DNA from: Sabethes cyaneus
Taxonomy: Eukaryota; Arthropoda; Insecta; Diptera; Culicidae
Assembly (NCBI RefSeq): GCF_943734655.1
Contig: NC_071354.1
Location: forward strand, 469,001-533,000
Direction: 5' to 3'
DNA: 64,000 bases
The notes under the pieces are model-generated. The model saw only the letters and a list, made by a program, of their open reading frames with translations, searched no databases and had not been told where the DNA came from. The position numbers were made by a program, and so were the translations under genes. Below, in pieces: positions 10,091 through 21,218 of this stretch (position 1 is the first letter of the stretch; every line of letters begins with the position of its first letter).

Positions 10091-11195
10091 GCTTTTAATT
10101 GGAAGCTCCTTCTTTTCAATTCAACTAATATAAGCATTTCCTAAAAGTCAGTACTCAACCGATTATTTTTCCTGTGTTATATTAGACCATAAATGTTTTT
10201 TTTAGCAGACACAGTTAAATTAAAAGGAAAAGTTTCATCTTTCTCTAAATCAGACCAATTTTGTCACATCATAAGCCGTTTATCATCAAAAATCAAATTC
10301 TTAATTTTCCACAAAAATCAAGGTCTGCATGCGTATTTTATCCTGCTCAATTTTCACTTTTTGGCTAATTATAAATAACATAATAAATACATTTTACGCG
10401 ATTTTTTTAATGTTCCGGAAAGATCTACCGAGGTTCAGCTAAAAATTAACCGTTAATTAACTGACCGACGAACGTCATAACTAAATACTGCTAGTTTGCA
10501 TTGCTATTTTCAAATAGGCTGTACAAAATTGAAATTGAAATTTTATTTTATGCTACTGGTAAAATAATTTTTTTTTGTTGTTCGACGCCATAAGTTATCT
10601 CCATACATTTGAATTGTAATTGATCTGTTAAAACCAGCAGATTACAAAAGAGTAGTGTAATTAAATTCTTTTTTTGCAAAGAATGTCATTAAACGAAATG
10701 AAATTTCAAAATAGATATTCAAATTGAAAATCGCACGTTATCAGTTTAAATGTCAATTTAAAGGTAGAGTATAGAATATTATGAAATGTTCATATTTAGT
10801 AAAAACAGTGTTTGGATCCCGATCAAGCTAATAGATATCTCATCTTTACACAGATTGCCTTCAACTATGATTTCACATTCAATTTAAAATTTTTAGCATC
10901 CTGTAGTACAGAATTTTGCTAGCAATACTCTGCTTGCATTAATTCCTATTGCAGGCAAAAATTCATCGCATAATAAAGTGGCCTTCTGTTCTGTTTTTTT
11001 TTGCACCATGCTTTCCCACCGTTACACAGCGCATATCAACTTTCACGCTAGCACACAGTGTATTTGTGTTTTGGGTTTACTATCCTGCTCGAAAACTTAA
11101 ACGAGTGAACCACTCGGGCTGAGCTTCACACACATCATATCGTTTCGTGCCCAGGTCGTAAAAAATTTCATTATTTCGTACACATATTTTCGGTC
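10091..11195. other. Unannotated DNA, possible upstream region
   Basis: Very AT-rich to about 10980, then richer in GC from about 11000 to 11200, just before the ATG of the candidate signal-peptide exon. I see no clear TATA box at a sensible spacing. Confidence 0.4.
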
Positions 11196-11341
11196 ATGAA
11201 CGAAAAGGCGCATAACCGAGATGCAACGGTACTGCTTCTGTTGTTCCTGAAGCTGTATGCTCTATGCCTATGCTTACCCTTAGTGTCCGATGGCGCCATC
11301 GTCATCGTCGCTCTATTCAGGATTAGATTGCTTATTTGGTG
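11196..11341 (+). CDS. Candidate first coding exon with signal-peptide-like start
   Basis: One of the few ORFs here with a real ATG (11196). Its start has a charged n-region (MNEKAHNRDAT), a hydrophobic core (VLLLLFLKLYALCLCLPLV) and then SDGA, the layout of a signal peptide or signal anchor, followed by a second hydrophobic run (AIVIVALF). The open frame runs to 11510, but donor-like sites occur at the end of the hydrophobic part (ttg|gtgtgt or tgt|gtgagt, near 11337-11342). With the first donor the exon ends in phase 2, which fits the phase-2 start of the exon at 21047. No protein family is recognised. Chance hydrophobic ORFs are common in AT-rich DNA. Confidence 0.3.
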
Positions 11342-11581
11342 TGTGAGTGAAGGTCTGTCGAGAACACGAAATTGTTTTGCGTCCGATAGAATATATTTGC
11401 AAATTTATGCTACTCTTGAAGCTGTGAACAAGTATCTGCTTTACTGGGTGGCAAGAGCAGATATGCTTATCAAATTGAATCTATCAGCCAAACAGAAAAA
11501 GATTTATTGATAAATTGTCTACACTAGCTCATAGACAGTATGGTTTATCAATTGTGTCAATAGTTTGCATAGCAAAAAAAT

Positions 11582-11690
11582 CAAACAAAGCCTTTAGTAT
11601 TCACACGTCTTTAAGACTTGACCCTTCTTTCTGGGCAGACTTCGCAGTTGGTTATTAGAGTACAGGACAATGATGGAGCTACAATTATGG
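11582..11690 (-). mobile_element. tRNA-derived SINE, 3' fragment (copy 3)
   Basis: Only the 3' half remains: the complements of aggctttg, gaaggtcaag(t) and attgtcctgtactct are recognisable at 11582-11675. The tRNA-like head is missing. Confidence 0.65.
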
Positions 11691-13010
11691 AGCTCGTACA
11701 TCGAAACTACCCGGTTTAACGGTAAACACTTCATTTAACGGGCGGTAAAGAATCACCAGTCCTTGAAAATGTGGGGTTGAACATCTGTTGAAATAAAACG
11801 ATAGTTTTTTCAAGAGACTTAGTAAATGGTAGATGAAAGTAATGAAAGTAATAAAGGTGTTTATAGTATGTCTAGGGGGAGACAACACGTGAAGAAAAAA
11901 ATTGTTAGATTAGCCTGAAATTCTTGTGGCGTGAGCGATTAAAAAGTGCAAGGAAATTCTCATGACTATCTGCAAAGTATCTGGGCCACGAAGGTCTAAT
12001 GGATTGTTTGTTTAAATTTTGTCATCGCTTAATTAGTTTTTTAAAACTCCTGATAGTTTGAATTGATCGACCCACACCTTCCTAAAGCACGCAGCCCACA
12101 TACCTCCCATTGAATTTTTATACCTAATCAACAGGAAAAAGAAGGCGAAATCGCGGGCACCTCACGGGTGACTAGAGGCGAGATAGCTGATGATTGGCTA
12201 GCAAATGTTTATATACAGCAACAAGGGCAATGACCGTTGATCAAGAGGGAATGACCACATGTCTTAGGGTAAAGGATCATTTCCCAACAGAAATCTGAAA
12301 AAACTAGACGTAAAATTAAAGGCTATACAATTATAAAGCCCGTGTTTTTGCTTTAAGAATACAAAGCCAGTGTCTTAGTCTAAGAAGCAAGTGAAGTTTT
12401 TACGCAAGACAACGGACAGCATGTAGACTTTGCCCTGGTTATTCCCGCTTTGCGGAATCGTCAACCCGCCAGTCATGTAATGGTGCGATTTTTCTGTTAA
12501 CCAACAGAACCCCGTAGTTTCGGATATAGAAATCGTCATTGCCAGTGGCCGATACAAGCCACCGCCATCGTGGTCACCTAATGAAGGACTTCGCCATTGC
12601 CGCATTTCTTTGCCGTGGCTGGCCTGGTGTTAAACATTGTCACCGCCCTCGTTTGATACCGCCCATCGCTATAGTTGTGGTCCGGCTACGAAGGGTCGCA
12701 GTGTCGCCTTATTTCCTGTAGTTTCGAATCTTTCGGGCGGTAGAGGTAGAGGTAGACAGGTAGAGGAAGGTGAAAACCCGGAGTAGAAAAAGTTGGATTT
12801 GGAGAAGGAAGAGGTACTATTGCAGGAACAGGGCCCCATAGGATAAAAAGATTGGCTAGGGTTAAGAAAGAGGGAAATATAATATTTAGACAACGGAAGT
12901 TTGTGAAACGCTAAATAAGGCTTTTAATCAAGCAATTCCTGATCCCCGCTAACTTTAAATTAAGTGTACCGACCCTGAGGTGTTTCTCATCGGGGTGTCC
13001 TTTAGACGCT
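11691..13010. other. Unannotated DNA
   Basis: Nothing convincing. GC is higher at 12375-12780, where a minus-strand ORF (12605-12375, starting MRQWRSPSLGDHDGGG) overlaps plus-strand ORFs. There is no motif or clear splice pair, so coding potential stays open. Confidence 0.35.
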
Positions 13011-13292
13011 CGCTGCTACCTTACCGACAGATGCAAAGTACAAACCAATCGTTGGAAGGGAATCCTTGATCGTCAGCTGCGGTTGGAGATCGTTCGGAAT
13101 GTCAAGGCTTATCCGACCATCTCGAATTATGATTTGGCGAAAAAACTGAATGCTAGCGATACTTCCAGCTTAACGTTATCAAGAAAGCTAAAAGCTTTAT
13201 TTATCGAGTGCATTCAAAATTTGAATTTATGTATGAAAACATAAGCTTCGTAAGGCATGCCGAGAAAATGTAGAAAAACATTAACTATATTT
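13011..13292 (+). pseudogene. Tc1/mariner-type transposase, N-terminal HTH remnant
   Basis: The plus strand reads ILDRQLRLEIVRN, then YPTISNYDLAKKLNAS, the pattern of the paired-type HTH DNA-binding region of Tc1/mariner-superfamily transposases. After about 13190 the reading must shift frame (KSFIYRVHSKFEF resembles the usual KSYRVQK..N segment) and then meets a stop (about 13291). No catalytic DDE part follows here. A separate decayed piece with the catalytic segment lies at 34206-34620 and may be from the same family but not the same copy. Inference rests on remembered family patterns. Confidence 0.6.
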
Positions 13293-13699
13293 CCTTCGAG
13301 TTGTTGATACACTATGTGCCTGGGACTTGAGCTGGTTTAAGAACTGGAACTAGTTACGAAATTCTCCATGAGAAGGAGACTATTAGATCATTATTCAAGT
13401 TTACATTGCGTTATTCGAAAAGAGATTTATCTATTAAATATATAAATATAATTGTAAATGTCAGATTAGTGCAAAGTTATCATGAACTCAATCAAAGCCT
13501 GCAACGTGTATAAAATAATTAGATATCTAAAACATAATCATTCTTATACAGCTTTGCACTGACATTCGTCGTCTCTTATAAGTACAACAAAACTTTTATG
13601 CCCCTCTCAGTCACTATTTCCTTTCAGATCTAGCGTTGCAAAAAGTTTCTCAACTGTTCAGTAGAAAGAAAGGAAACTACAGGAAATTAAATACGGTAC

Positions 13700-13799
13700 C
13701 TTGCTGACTCTGTTGCTTCTCGTGAGGATGCTGCTATTATTGTGCTACCGGATGTTTGCCTAAAGCTGCTTCTCCGAACGATGATAGCACTCATGCGAG
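13700..13799 (-). CDS. Weak candidate exon, Ser/Arg-rich
   Basis: A strong donor (gtcagcaag|gtaccg) ends an open minus-strand frame reading ARMSAIIVRRSSFRQTSGS and onward to SREATESA. The acceptor is unclear: ag dinucleotides at 13801-13800 and 13791-13790 are both poor. The second would match the phase-2 end of the upstream exon at 14853. Composition resembles the Ser-rich segment in 15992-16196. It may be chance. Confidence 0.18.
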
Positions 13800-13800
13800 C

Positions 13801-14852
13801 TTTTTGTTTTACCAGTGAAAGTATGTGTTTTACCCCGACCAGAAGCCCGAGGTTAGCGAGTATACAATATGAACTAAATGCAATTATTATTCCAGTTTTG
13901 TTAGGTTAGAGTGCTTTGGCCACAGGCGCAAGCGCAGCACAGCTTTCACCGGTTTCGACACAGCATGGCTACTGAAGAATACATCCGAATTATTCAGGCT
14001 TTGAATCCTACCGTTCTGTTATTCTAGCCACACGAACTTGAAATGATTACGATCTGTACACTACAATTTTCATAGAACTGGACCGTTCACATCGAGTATC
14101 AGAGGATTTCTTGAGTCGTGTTATTCAGATTTTATTAGATGACCGCTGAGAGATCTGCGATAAATCTTCCTCAAATTTTCCAGTTGAACAAATAAAACGA
14201 ATTTCTATTTTAAAAGAGCTGCGTCACTAAATCACGTTCAACGTTGTTGCTGCTCCACACTTTAGAAATCGCATTTTTTACACCAGCCCAATGTCGAACA
14301 AACATTGAAGCTCACACTCAGATATTTTCTTTTAGCGAAAAGTTTTATAACAGATTTTTTGCACGTCTTCTATTTTGTATTCCTAGATTTTTTATTCAAC
14401 TACAATTTTTTGAGTGCCAGCTGCCTTTGATTTAAAACCGTTCTAAAAATATTTGGTAATTTTTTTATTCCGGTACGCATAGCAGCTTTTATCTTTTTAA
14501 CACTATCGCATAATACACCTGAATTCTTTCATCACTTCACATAATAAAAACTGGTTGCATACCATAGCATCACAAAAAAATAATTTCCGCTTTGAACATA
14601 CATTCAAGAGGAAATTTTCCGTCTAAATTGCTATTTTCATCAACTTCCGTTCGCCCGCGCAAAACTCAATTATCAGTTTCACTCAGTGAGGGTTTCCTCC
14701 GTTTTTTTATTTCATCAGGAGAAACATCAGAAACTTTTGCTTTTCTCCTATTCTACACACATGAAACGCTGCTTTCGACGTTGAGTAAGAAAAATGAGTG
14801 GCTTTTCTTCCTTTTGACAAAGCCAAAGTGAGGGTGAAATAAGCAGATTCAC
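13801..14852. other. Unannotated AT-rich DNA
   Basis: No supported feature. Plus-strand ORFs at 14244-14435 and 14592-14831 are Phe-rich translations of T-rich DNA. Confidence 0.45.
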
Positions 14853-15072
14853 CGAAAATGAGTCTCTAGTGAATAATCCCTGGAGTCAGGAGTTTCTGAT
14901 ATTGCGTCAAAGTACACAATCTTATTAAAATCCGGTGGCACATTCGACTGGTAGGATGATACGACTCCCAAGTCCTGTCCGAACAAAACAACGCAATCAC
15001 TCACTATCCTTCTCGATATCCCTTGGTAGGTCGCTTCACGCACAAACACCTCGCTAATAATACATAAATGAC
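14853..15072 (-). CDS. Candidate internal exon, unknown protein
   Basis: On the minus strand, acceptor tttcgacatttcacag precedes a 220-bp open segment that ends at a donor (cattttcg|gtgaat). It starts in phase 1 and ends in phase 2. The translation includes HLCIISEVFVREATYQG, CVVLFGQDLGVVSSYQS, then KIVYFDAISETPDSRDYS. The look is globular, with balanced composition unlike the low-complexity chance ORFs nearby. It joins in frame to the exon at 15992-16196. No known domain is recognised; the KIVYFD part loosely resembles KFVEYFEL in 33671-33790. Confidence 0.4.
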
Positions 15073-15991
15073 CTGTGAAATGTCGAAATTGTTTTACATC
15101 CTTCCAATTACGCACCAGTAGGTTCAATAGGGTGGTCAATTATTATTGCGGTGAAAAAATATATAAATTTCACCGGTTTCAACACTTCGCGACTATTAAA
15201 GAATACAGCCGAATTATTTAGTTTTGAATCATTTCTCAGTGGCTAAATCTGATTAAATCTGTACTTATTGATAATTGCCATACCAATCAGTTACTTATGA
15301 TGATACAAGATTTGTTTTTTATTACTATTTTTAGGTTATAAAGCTATCAATCCTTACCCGAGATGAATTCAAAACTAAATTATTCATGTCAAGAATGATC
15401 ATCAACAGAATTACTCGAGCACCCTAAGACATACGAATCGGAGGGTTTATATTTTACTTCACATCGAATAAGTAGTGCTGCTTTGTTATGCTAATGCTTA
15501 GCACATAATTTTCACCTCGTAAAATTCCGTAGTACCCGTATCAGTGACTCATAACGATATTTCCACACTGTTTCTGTAGCCACTAGCAAGTAGCGCTCCA
15601 TCACACGAAGAAAACCTTTCGGCTACTGCATACTGTAATCCTCAGCGAGAACGCGCGCTATCTTAACACTAAATCACTTTGTCATCGAAAACCCGCCGAA
15701 GAAAACTGTTGACAGTTCTAAACTGATATACATACTAATAAGGATCAGAACGGTTGTTTCGCACTTTTGCGATATTCAGAACTTCTTATGCCACCACCCA
15801 GAATCCCTCCACCTTTGACGAAACTCCAGGGAGCGCTTACGCCTCTTTTACTGTTTGTAAGGAGGGAGCAGCACTCCCATGTACGGTGACGACTGTTAAC
15901 AGGGGTAACCCCCGCAAACCTTCCGATTCATGATCATACTCCAAACACCCACTACAGACTACTAAGCTTGGCAAAAAAATTACTAAATCAC
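15073..15991 (-). other. Putative intron
   Basis: If the flanking exon calls are right this is a phase-1 intron of about 0.9 kb, starting gtgattt and ending tttcacag on the minus strand. No other feature is seen. Confidence 0.3.
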
Positions 15992-16196
15992 CTGGCTGCC
16001 CCGGAGAGCCAATCTTGCCGAATGTGAACCGACTACTTTGTGCGGACTTTGAAACAGAACCGAACGAATTGACACTCGCAGCAAAACTGAAGCGGCTTCG
16101 GCACAATGTGAAGCTGTTTATGCTAGAAATACCTCCATGGCCACTACCACCAACAACCTTAGGAGTAGAAATTTTCCGTGGTGCACCTGAGTAAGC
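15992..16196 (-). CDS. Candidate internal exon, Ser/Gly-rich segment
   Basis: On the minus strand the acceptor is ctctcgcag (exon from 16196, phase 0), with an alternative at ttactcag (from 16186, phase 1). The donor is ggcagccag|gtgatt, ending in phase 1. Reading: AYSGAPRKISTPKVVGGSGH, then SSINSFTLCRSRFSFAASVN, SKSAQSSRFTFGKIGSPGQP. This is a Ser/Gly/Phe-rich, probably disordered linker. The phase-0 start fits the exon at 18371-18465 and the phase-1 end fits 14853-15072. The family is unknown. The plus-strand ORF at 16178-16429 partly overlaps antisense and lacks support. Confidence 0.4.
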
Positions 16197-17006
16197 CTGC
16201 GAGAGTCCTGTTAACCGAACGGTTGTTCAAATTTTCGGCAACGGTAAATCACCCAGATGCATTTGTATATCGAAGAAAGAACCGATGCTGTTGGATGTCA
16301 CTCACTCTCTTACTCTCCGTAGGCGTGTTTGGTAACTGCAATGGAAAATCTCAGCCGTTGTCGTTCACGGGAAAATCATGTTGTATTCTTTATTCAACTG
16401 TGATTGTTGCTCCTAGAGGTAGCTGGTAGCTACCTACACCCTAGTAGCAGAAGATGATGGTGGTGCATCTGTTTTGACGTGCCAATTTCAAGTGTGCGTT
16501 TTCCCACGAAGTGGACGCGAACATCAGTCGAAGCGAGTACAATACGAGGCAAAACGCATGAAGATTGGGTACGCTGTGGGCTGTGAGTCCATTTGGTTTT
16601 GTAGATTGAAGAATGAATCTTCGTAAAAAATATCGACTTAATATTTTTCACAGTTTGCCGCATCATAGTTTTCTAATTTATCATTTTTCAATTTTTGTAA
16701 CAATGCATTTATGCATTTTTATAACTAGCAATCATTACTTTTTCGTCGGAGATCCCAATTCGGAAGCAATTTTAAGCCCAAAGGTGGGGTTTTGTTTATA
16801 GAAATGTATTCACTGCATTCTTCTTGCCAATCTGAACACAGCGAATATATTCTCATGAACAAAATTTTTGTTTTAAACAAAAAAACTGCTTTTGAAATTT
16901 GCAGAATTGATGACGACTAATTTCACCTTAATAAAAAAGTAAAACACAGCAAGTTCGTGACACGATTATGGGGAACGTGCTGCTCGAGCCGCAAAAACTG
17001 AAAATA
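16197..17006. other. Unannotated DNA (putative intron)
   Basis: No additional feature seen. The ORF at 16430-16666 (minus) has no splice context. Confidence 0.35.
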
Positions 17007-17207
17007 AAGCAAAGCGCACATTTCGCTTCCAAAACTGACCTTCTGTTTTCATTCGGCTAACTTCGCATCTGTTGATAGAGTACAGGACAATTCCGGGACT
17101 AGGGCCGCGTTCCTGTTGACTCTAACAGCCTCTAAAGGCTGAGATTCAAACATAGGACGACTGACTTGTTAGACCAGTGTCGTACCTCAAAGACATCTGA
17201 GAGGCAT
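17007..17207 (-). mobile_element. tRNA-derived SINE, copy 4
   Basis: A near-complete minus-strand copy. Complements of ctttgctt (3' end), cagaaggtcag, ttgtcctgtactct, ggctgttagagtcaacagga, gtttgaatctc (B box) and aggtacgac (head) appear in the expected reverse order. Confidence 0.85.
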
Positions 17208-17656
17208 TACAATGTTTATTGTTCTAATATTAAATAATATAAGGAATAACATAATTAGTAATTACAAACTTGGGATTTTCAAAAGTATTTTATTAACTAA
17301 TAAATATTATTGAATTATGAATTTTACAAGTACAAGCAGTAAAAACTTGTTCTGCGCGATAAAATGATACATTCAGCGGAAGACCCTTTTCCTTTACAAC
17401 GGGTATCTCTGACAACGAAAAACCTATTCCGGAAAAATATTCGTTTTCTTGTAGTTAAATTTAGCACACCTTGCGTCTCCATTTCATTATCAAAACTAAT
17501 TTTTTTATATATAGGAATTTAAAAAAAAGTTATAAAAGGAAAAATAACGGTTTTTTGCATTATTCTAATTCACCAAACAAAACTCTAAGCGCGGAATTTA
17601 AAAACATGTGTAAAATTTTTAAATTTTAATTTGGCATTTACAGTAAATTGTGAATA

Positions 17657-17785
17657 TATCAGGGGTAGCGCTTCCTATGTTGCGTATATGTATATATGCT
17701 GCCGCTAATCGCATAACAGCTCCGTCTCCATAAAAACAGGGACATCGTATACGTAACATAGCAAGCGCTACGTGAATATCCCTGT
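17657..17785. repeat. Imperfect terminal-inverted-repeat element
   Basis: gtagcgcttcctatgttgcg at the left pairs imperfectly with cgtaacatagcaagcgctac at the right, within about 130 bp. This is the size and shape of a MITE. No clear target duplication. Confidence 0.55.
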
Positions 17786-17789
17786 TATG

Positions 17790-18370
17790 GTTGCTATAAT
17801 GGTGGATAAATTTCAATTTCTTTATTTATTTCATGTGTAGTAAGAAGTTATGAACAGGATAAAAAACTAAAACTACTACTATTCTCCTAAGAAAATAATC
17901 GATAATTACTTTCACATATACGCGAGATATAATTTTTTGAACCCATGTCTAAAATTTTTTTTACAAATGTTGTTATATGTAAAAATTGAGTGACAGTTAA
18001 TGCAATTATTAATTGATCCAGTCAAATTATGCCGTATTTACTCTATTGTCTAGCCGGTGTTTCTAAACACTCATACACTCACTCTCCAGAATACTGGTAC
18101 AATAGCGATACTTTAGAATTTCCAAGCAGCAACGGTATACTCACTTTCCTCTCTCACTCACTGCTGTGGTGACATGCGCAAAACCGGAAAAGTCACGTTT
18201 TTGTACAGAATTATCATATCTTTTCCCGGGAGCACACACAGTCGCACGATTATTGGCGTCGGAACATATTTCACCGTGCATGTTATGTACGTTTGTCAGA
18301 TTCGATAACAATCCTTTGCTACGCCGAAAGCCTCAGTGTTTTACAGTCATCATCCTCATCAGCTACCTAC
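17790..18370. other. Unannotated DNA
   Basis: No supported feature; AT-rich with a short GC-richer stretch from 18150 that leads into the candidate exon. Confidence 0.4.
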
Positions 18371-18465
18371 CACCGTAGTGGTGTAAAACAATCGCTCTGT
18401 GAGTGCCTCAGCGCTGACGAGAATAGTATTTTCACAGAACGTAACAGCAGTGAAAATTCTGGTAG
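18371..18465 (-). CDS. Candidate internal exon (31 codons)
   Basis: On the minus strand a strong acceptor context (pyrimidine stretch gttcccctaattgtgcatgc with a ctaat branch-like site, then acttcag) is followed by 95 bp ending in the donor acggtg|gtaggt. Phase 1 in, phase 0 out. Translation: TRIFTAVTFCENTILVSA, then EALTERLFYTTTV. The same DNA is open in a second frame that ends in a stop just after the donor. Its phases match 33671-33790 upstream and 15992-16196 downstream. Unknown family. Confidence 0.38.
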
Positions 18466-18940
18466 CTGAAGTGCATGCACAATTAGGGGAACGAGGTGTT
18501 TCAGAGAGGTTTTTTTTCTCTTACACGCGGCCCTCGTAGCGAAAATTGCTAATGAGGGATACATCATAGAAATTAAAATATAGGCAACCATAGCATCCAG
18601 TGGTATGAATAATAAATATCGTTAAAAGTATTTTACCGAAACCTAATAATTCTATTTTTCATCAGTGTCGTGAAAAAACGTGTGGATTACACGATTAACC
18701 TATTTCCTCTCAGCGTTGCGAAAACGCAACGCACCCTTCTCACGATTCTAGAGAAGGCCAGGTTTTAGATATCAACTTGAACGCTAAGAAACAAAGAAAG
18801 ATTGGGAAAAAATCTAATCAACCTGTGTTTGCTCACAGCTTAGATGTTACATATAACAAAATTACAGCCGTGTTAATATAACAGGTCTTGGAAATTTTCA
18901 GTCAGCTGTAACTGAACTAGAAACTAAATTGAAATTCTAA

Positions 18941-19155
18941 TATTGCAAATTGCATCAAAAACGCGAAATGCAAAAATCTTGCAAACAGTTTACAAGCAAA
19001 ATGCTAGCAGCGAGCTGTCAAATATTTATGTCAACTTATTGCAAGTGTCAATCCCAATAAATTGACATGAATAATTGACGGCTCACTGCTGGAATTTTGC
19101 TTGCAAAATGTCTGCAAGTTTCTTGCATTTCGCGTCTTTGATGCAATTTGCAATA
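18941..19155. mobile_element. MITE with about 80-bp inverted repeats
   Basis: The left arm starts tattgcaaattgcatcaaaa and continues acgcgaaatgcaa. The right arm is its near-perfect inverse, ending tttgatgcaatttgcaata. Pairing continues to agcagcgagctgtcaa against ttgacggctcactgct. Total 215 bp with a central loop near 19045. It encodes nothing. The superfamily is unclear because no certain target duplication was found. Confidence 0.85.
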
Positions 19156-21046
19156 ATACGAGACAATATTTCCATACTAACCATTGTTTATTTGAGCATC
19201 ATAGTAGAATACCTGAAACGACAAGAAGCGAACAAAGGTTATTGCTAATCTTTAACTTGGTAGTAGAATCAAAGGATAGCAATAAATTTTTTTTATCGTT
19301 TCCATATATTAATTACTTGAATAACATTTACTGAATATCGGAGTGCATTATGAGGTTGCTACGCCTATTTTAAGCCTGCGACATTGTATAGTACAAACCA
19401 TAACACTAATTTGGTCGTTATTTTCCGTAGAATGCTCATTATAAACAAATATTTTAAAAAGTTTTAGTCTCTTTTGTTCCCTATACTGCAAGTTTGCGGT
19501 AAAGTATATCCATAAATGTTAATTCGTGTTATGTTGCATTTAATTCTAGTGCAACAAGCATTACAATCTTTACACATATACGTATTTAAAATAGTTCAAT
19601 AATTATCCTGGTTTTTTCGATTTTTTTTATTACCAGCCGATATCATACGGTAATTCATACTTTGAAGTAAAATTTGTTTATGCTCATTCGGCTTCGAAGG
19701 CCAACAGTACACAAAAAAGAAAGTTATGCTACAGCAATAACTTCAGCAACAACTACATAACTAAACAATGATGACAGGGAGCATCAACGAAATAATAACG
19801 ATATTCCAAACATTGGTTGACGTTTGGCATAGTTCGAGAGTGGAATATAAACTTGTTCGTGTTTTGTTATTTCCAAATGACCTCATTTGGCGTCTTGTTG
19901 CTAGCTTCGGTGGTTCGCTTTTCGGATGATCCTTTCCGCATCAGCAACCCACTCATTTCTCATATCATATAGAGCTAGTACAACGGTTGAGATTGTATGT
20001 TGTACAAGTTGGAAATACAGATGAGAAAAGTTCTTCGTAGGTCTCGCACTTAGGAATACATTTGGGCGAAAAGTTTTTCGCCCACTTTCATCTATTCTGT
20101 TGACCTTCTATCGCAAAACATCCTACGTTGAGTTTTTAGAAGCTTATGTTTTTAAAAGTTAAGTATTTGGAAGCTTAAGTTTGATTGTTTATATTAACAT
20201 TTTGGTGATATCGAAAAGTTAAATTACTTAATTGATATGCAGCACGAAGTTGGTTTTTAGAATTTGGAAAATAAGTTCGTTACATGATAGGTACACGGGA
20301 GCTTCAGCAGCCGGTAATTTTCGGTCCACAAAAAACAAGGCATCATCTTCGAATCGGTCTTGCCGTCTGTATTATCCTGATATTGATACAATATACATAT
20401 AGGTTTGCTGGAAGTGTATAAATACTGTTTAAATAATTTTCGAAGATTGACCGGCAGCGTGGAATTTTGTAATTGGGAATGCGATCTTTTGATCTTTACA
20501 TAATAGTTCATGCTTGAACTGCAGAATTGTTCAGCCCTCCACTCTTATCTTAATTACACAACAAAAGTGTTGTTTTTATTTATCACACTCTGGGGCGTCA
20601 ACTGTATTCTCAAATTAGCATTTTATACTTGTTAACTTGTTTACTGGATCGAGGTGCTGTCTGTAGAATAGTTATAACCTGTTTGATTTGGAGAAACTAC
20701 ATTCCATTATGCATATGCAAGTAAGTAAGTAACCGAATAATCAAGTAAGTAAGTGAGTAAGTACATATAATACAGTGCAAGTACATATATTCTAAAAATG
20801 TTTTAAACTTCTATTCGAAATATAATCGACATCTAACAAGTTAAAGCTATGAATTAAGGTATAACGCGCCTTCATATTATATCAAAATTTAAAAAAAATA
20901 AGTTTCTCAAAAATAATATCATCAACATTATCAAAATCTAAATATCCACTAACTACTTCTACAGCTCAAATAAACTACTGTCTCGTGAGTCTGCATCCAA
21001 AACTACTTTCACATTCATTTCTTTTTTTATTATTCTTCGCTTTCAG
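19156..21046. other. Unannotated DNA with a small AAGT repeat
   Basis: Mostly featureless. A short tandem tract of aagt units lies at 20711-20765. The ORF at 20257-20511 (minus) has no support. Confidence 0.45.
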
Positions 21047-21218
21047 GGCGGGCGTTCTCTTATTCGCGATATCATCTGCCCAAGCACTGAAGAATAAAAA
21101 AAAAAAAGCTTCCAGCGCTATCAGTAAACAGAATTATCATCATTTTCCCATCCATCTAGCAGACTCCGGTCAAACCGGCAGCCATCCGTGGTTCAGTGAT
21201 AAAAAGAACCTAACCAAG
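21047..21218 (+). CDS. Candidate internal exon, Lys/Ser/His-rich
   Basis: The best splice pair on the plus strand: acceptor ttattattcttcgctttcag with a long T/C tract, and donor aaccaag|gtacag. The exon is 172 bp and open in only one frame (phase 2 in, phase 0 out). Translation: AGVLLFAISSAQALKNKKKK, then ASSAISKQNYHHFPIHLA and HPWFSDKKNLTK. The start could be the end of a signal peptide (SAQA before a basic stretch). It can be joined in frame to the candidate exon at 11196-11337. No family recognised. It could also belong to a non-coding transcript. Confidence 0.38.

Noticed and set aside
9878..10144. 88-codon ORF
   Set aside because: It runs through the hAT MITE, including its terminal repeats, so it cannot be a host coding frame.
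13621..13694. Plus-strand exon after cactatttcctttcag ending before gtacct
   Set aside because: Good acceptor, but the donor is weak, the reading is short, and no partner exon in matching phase was found.
16178..16429. Plus-strand ORF opposite the candidate exon
   Set aside because: No splice sites or motifs; it partly overlaps antisense to a better-supported reading.
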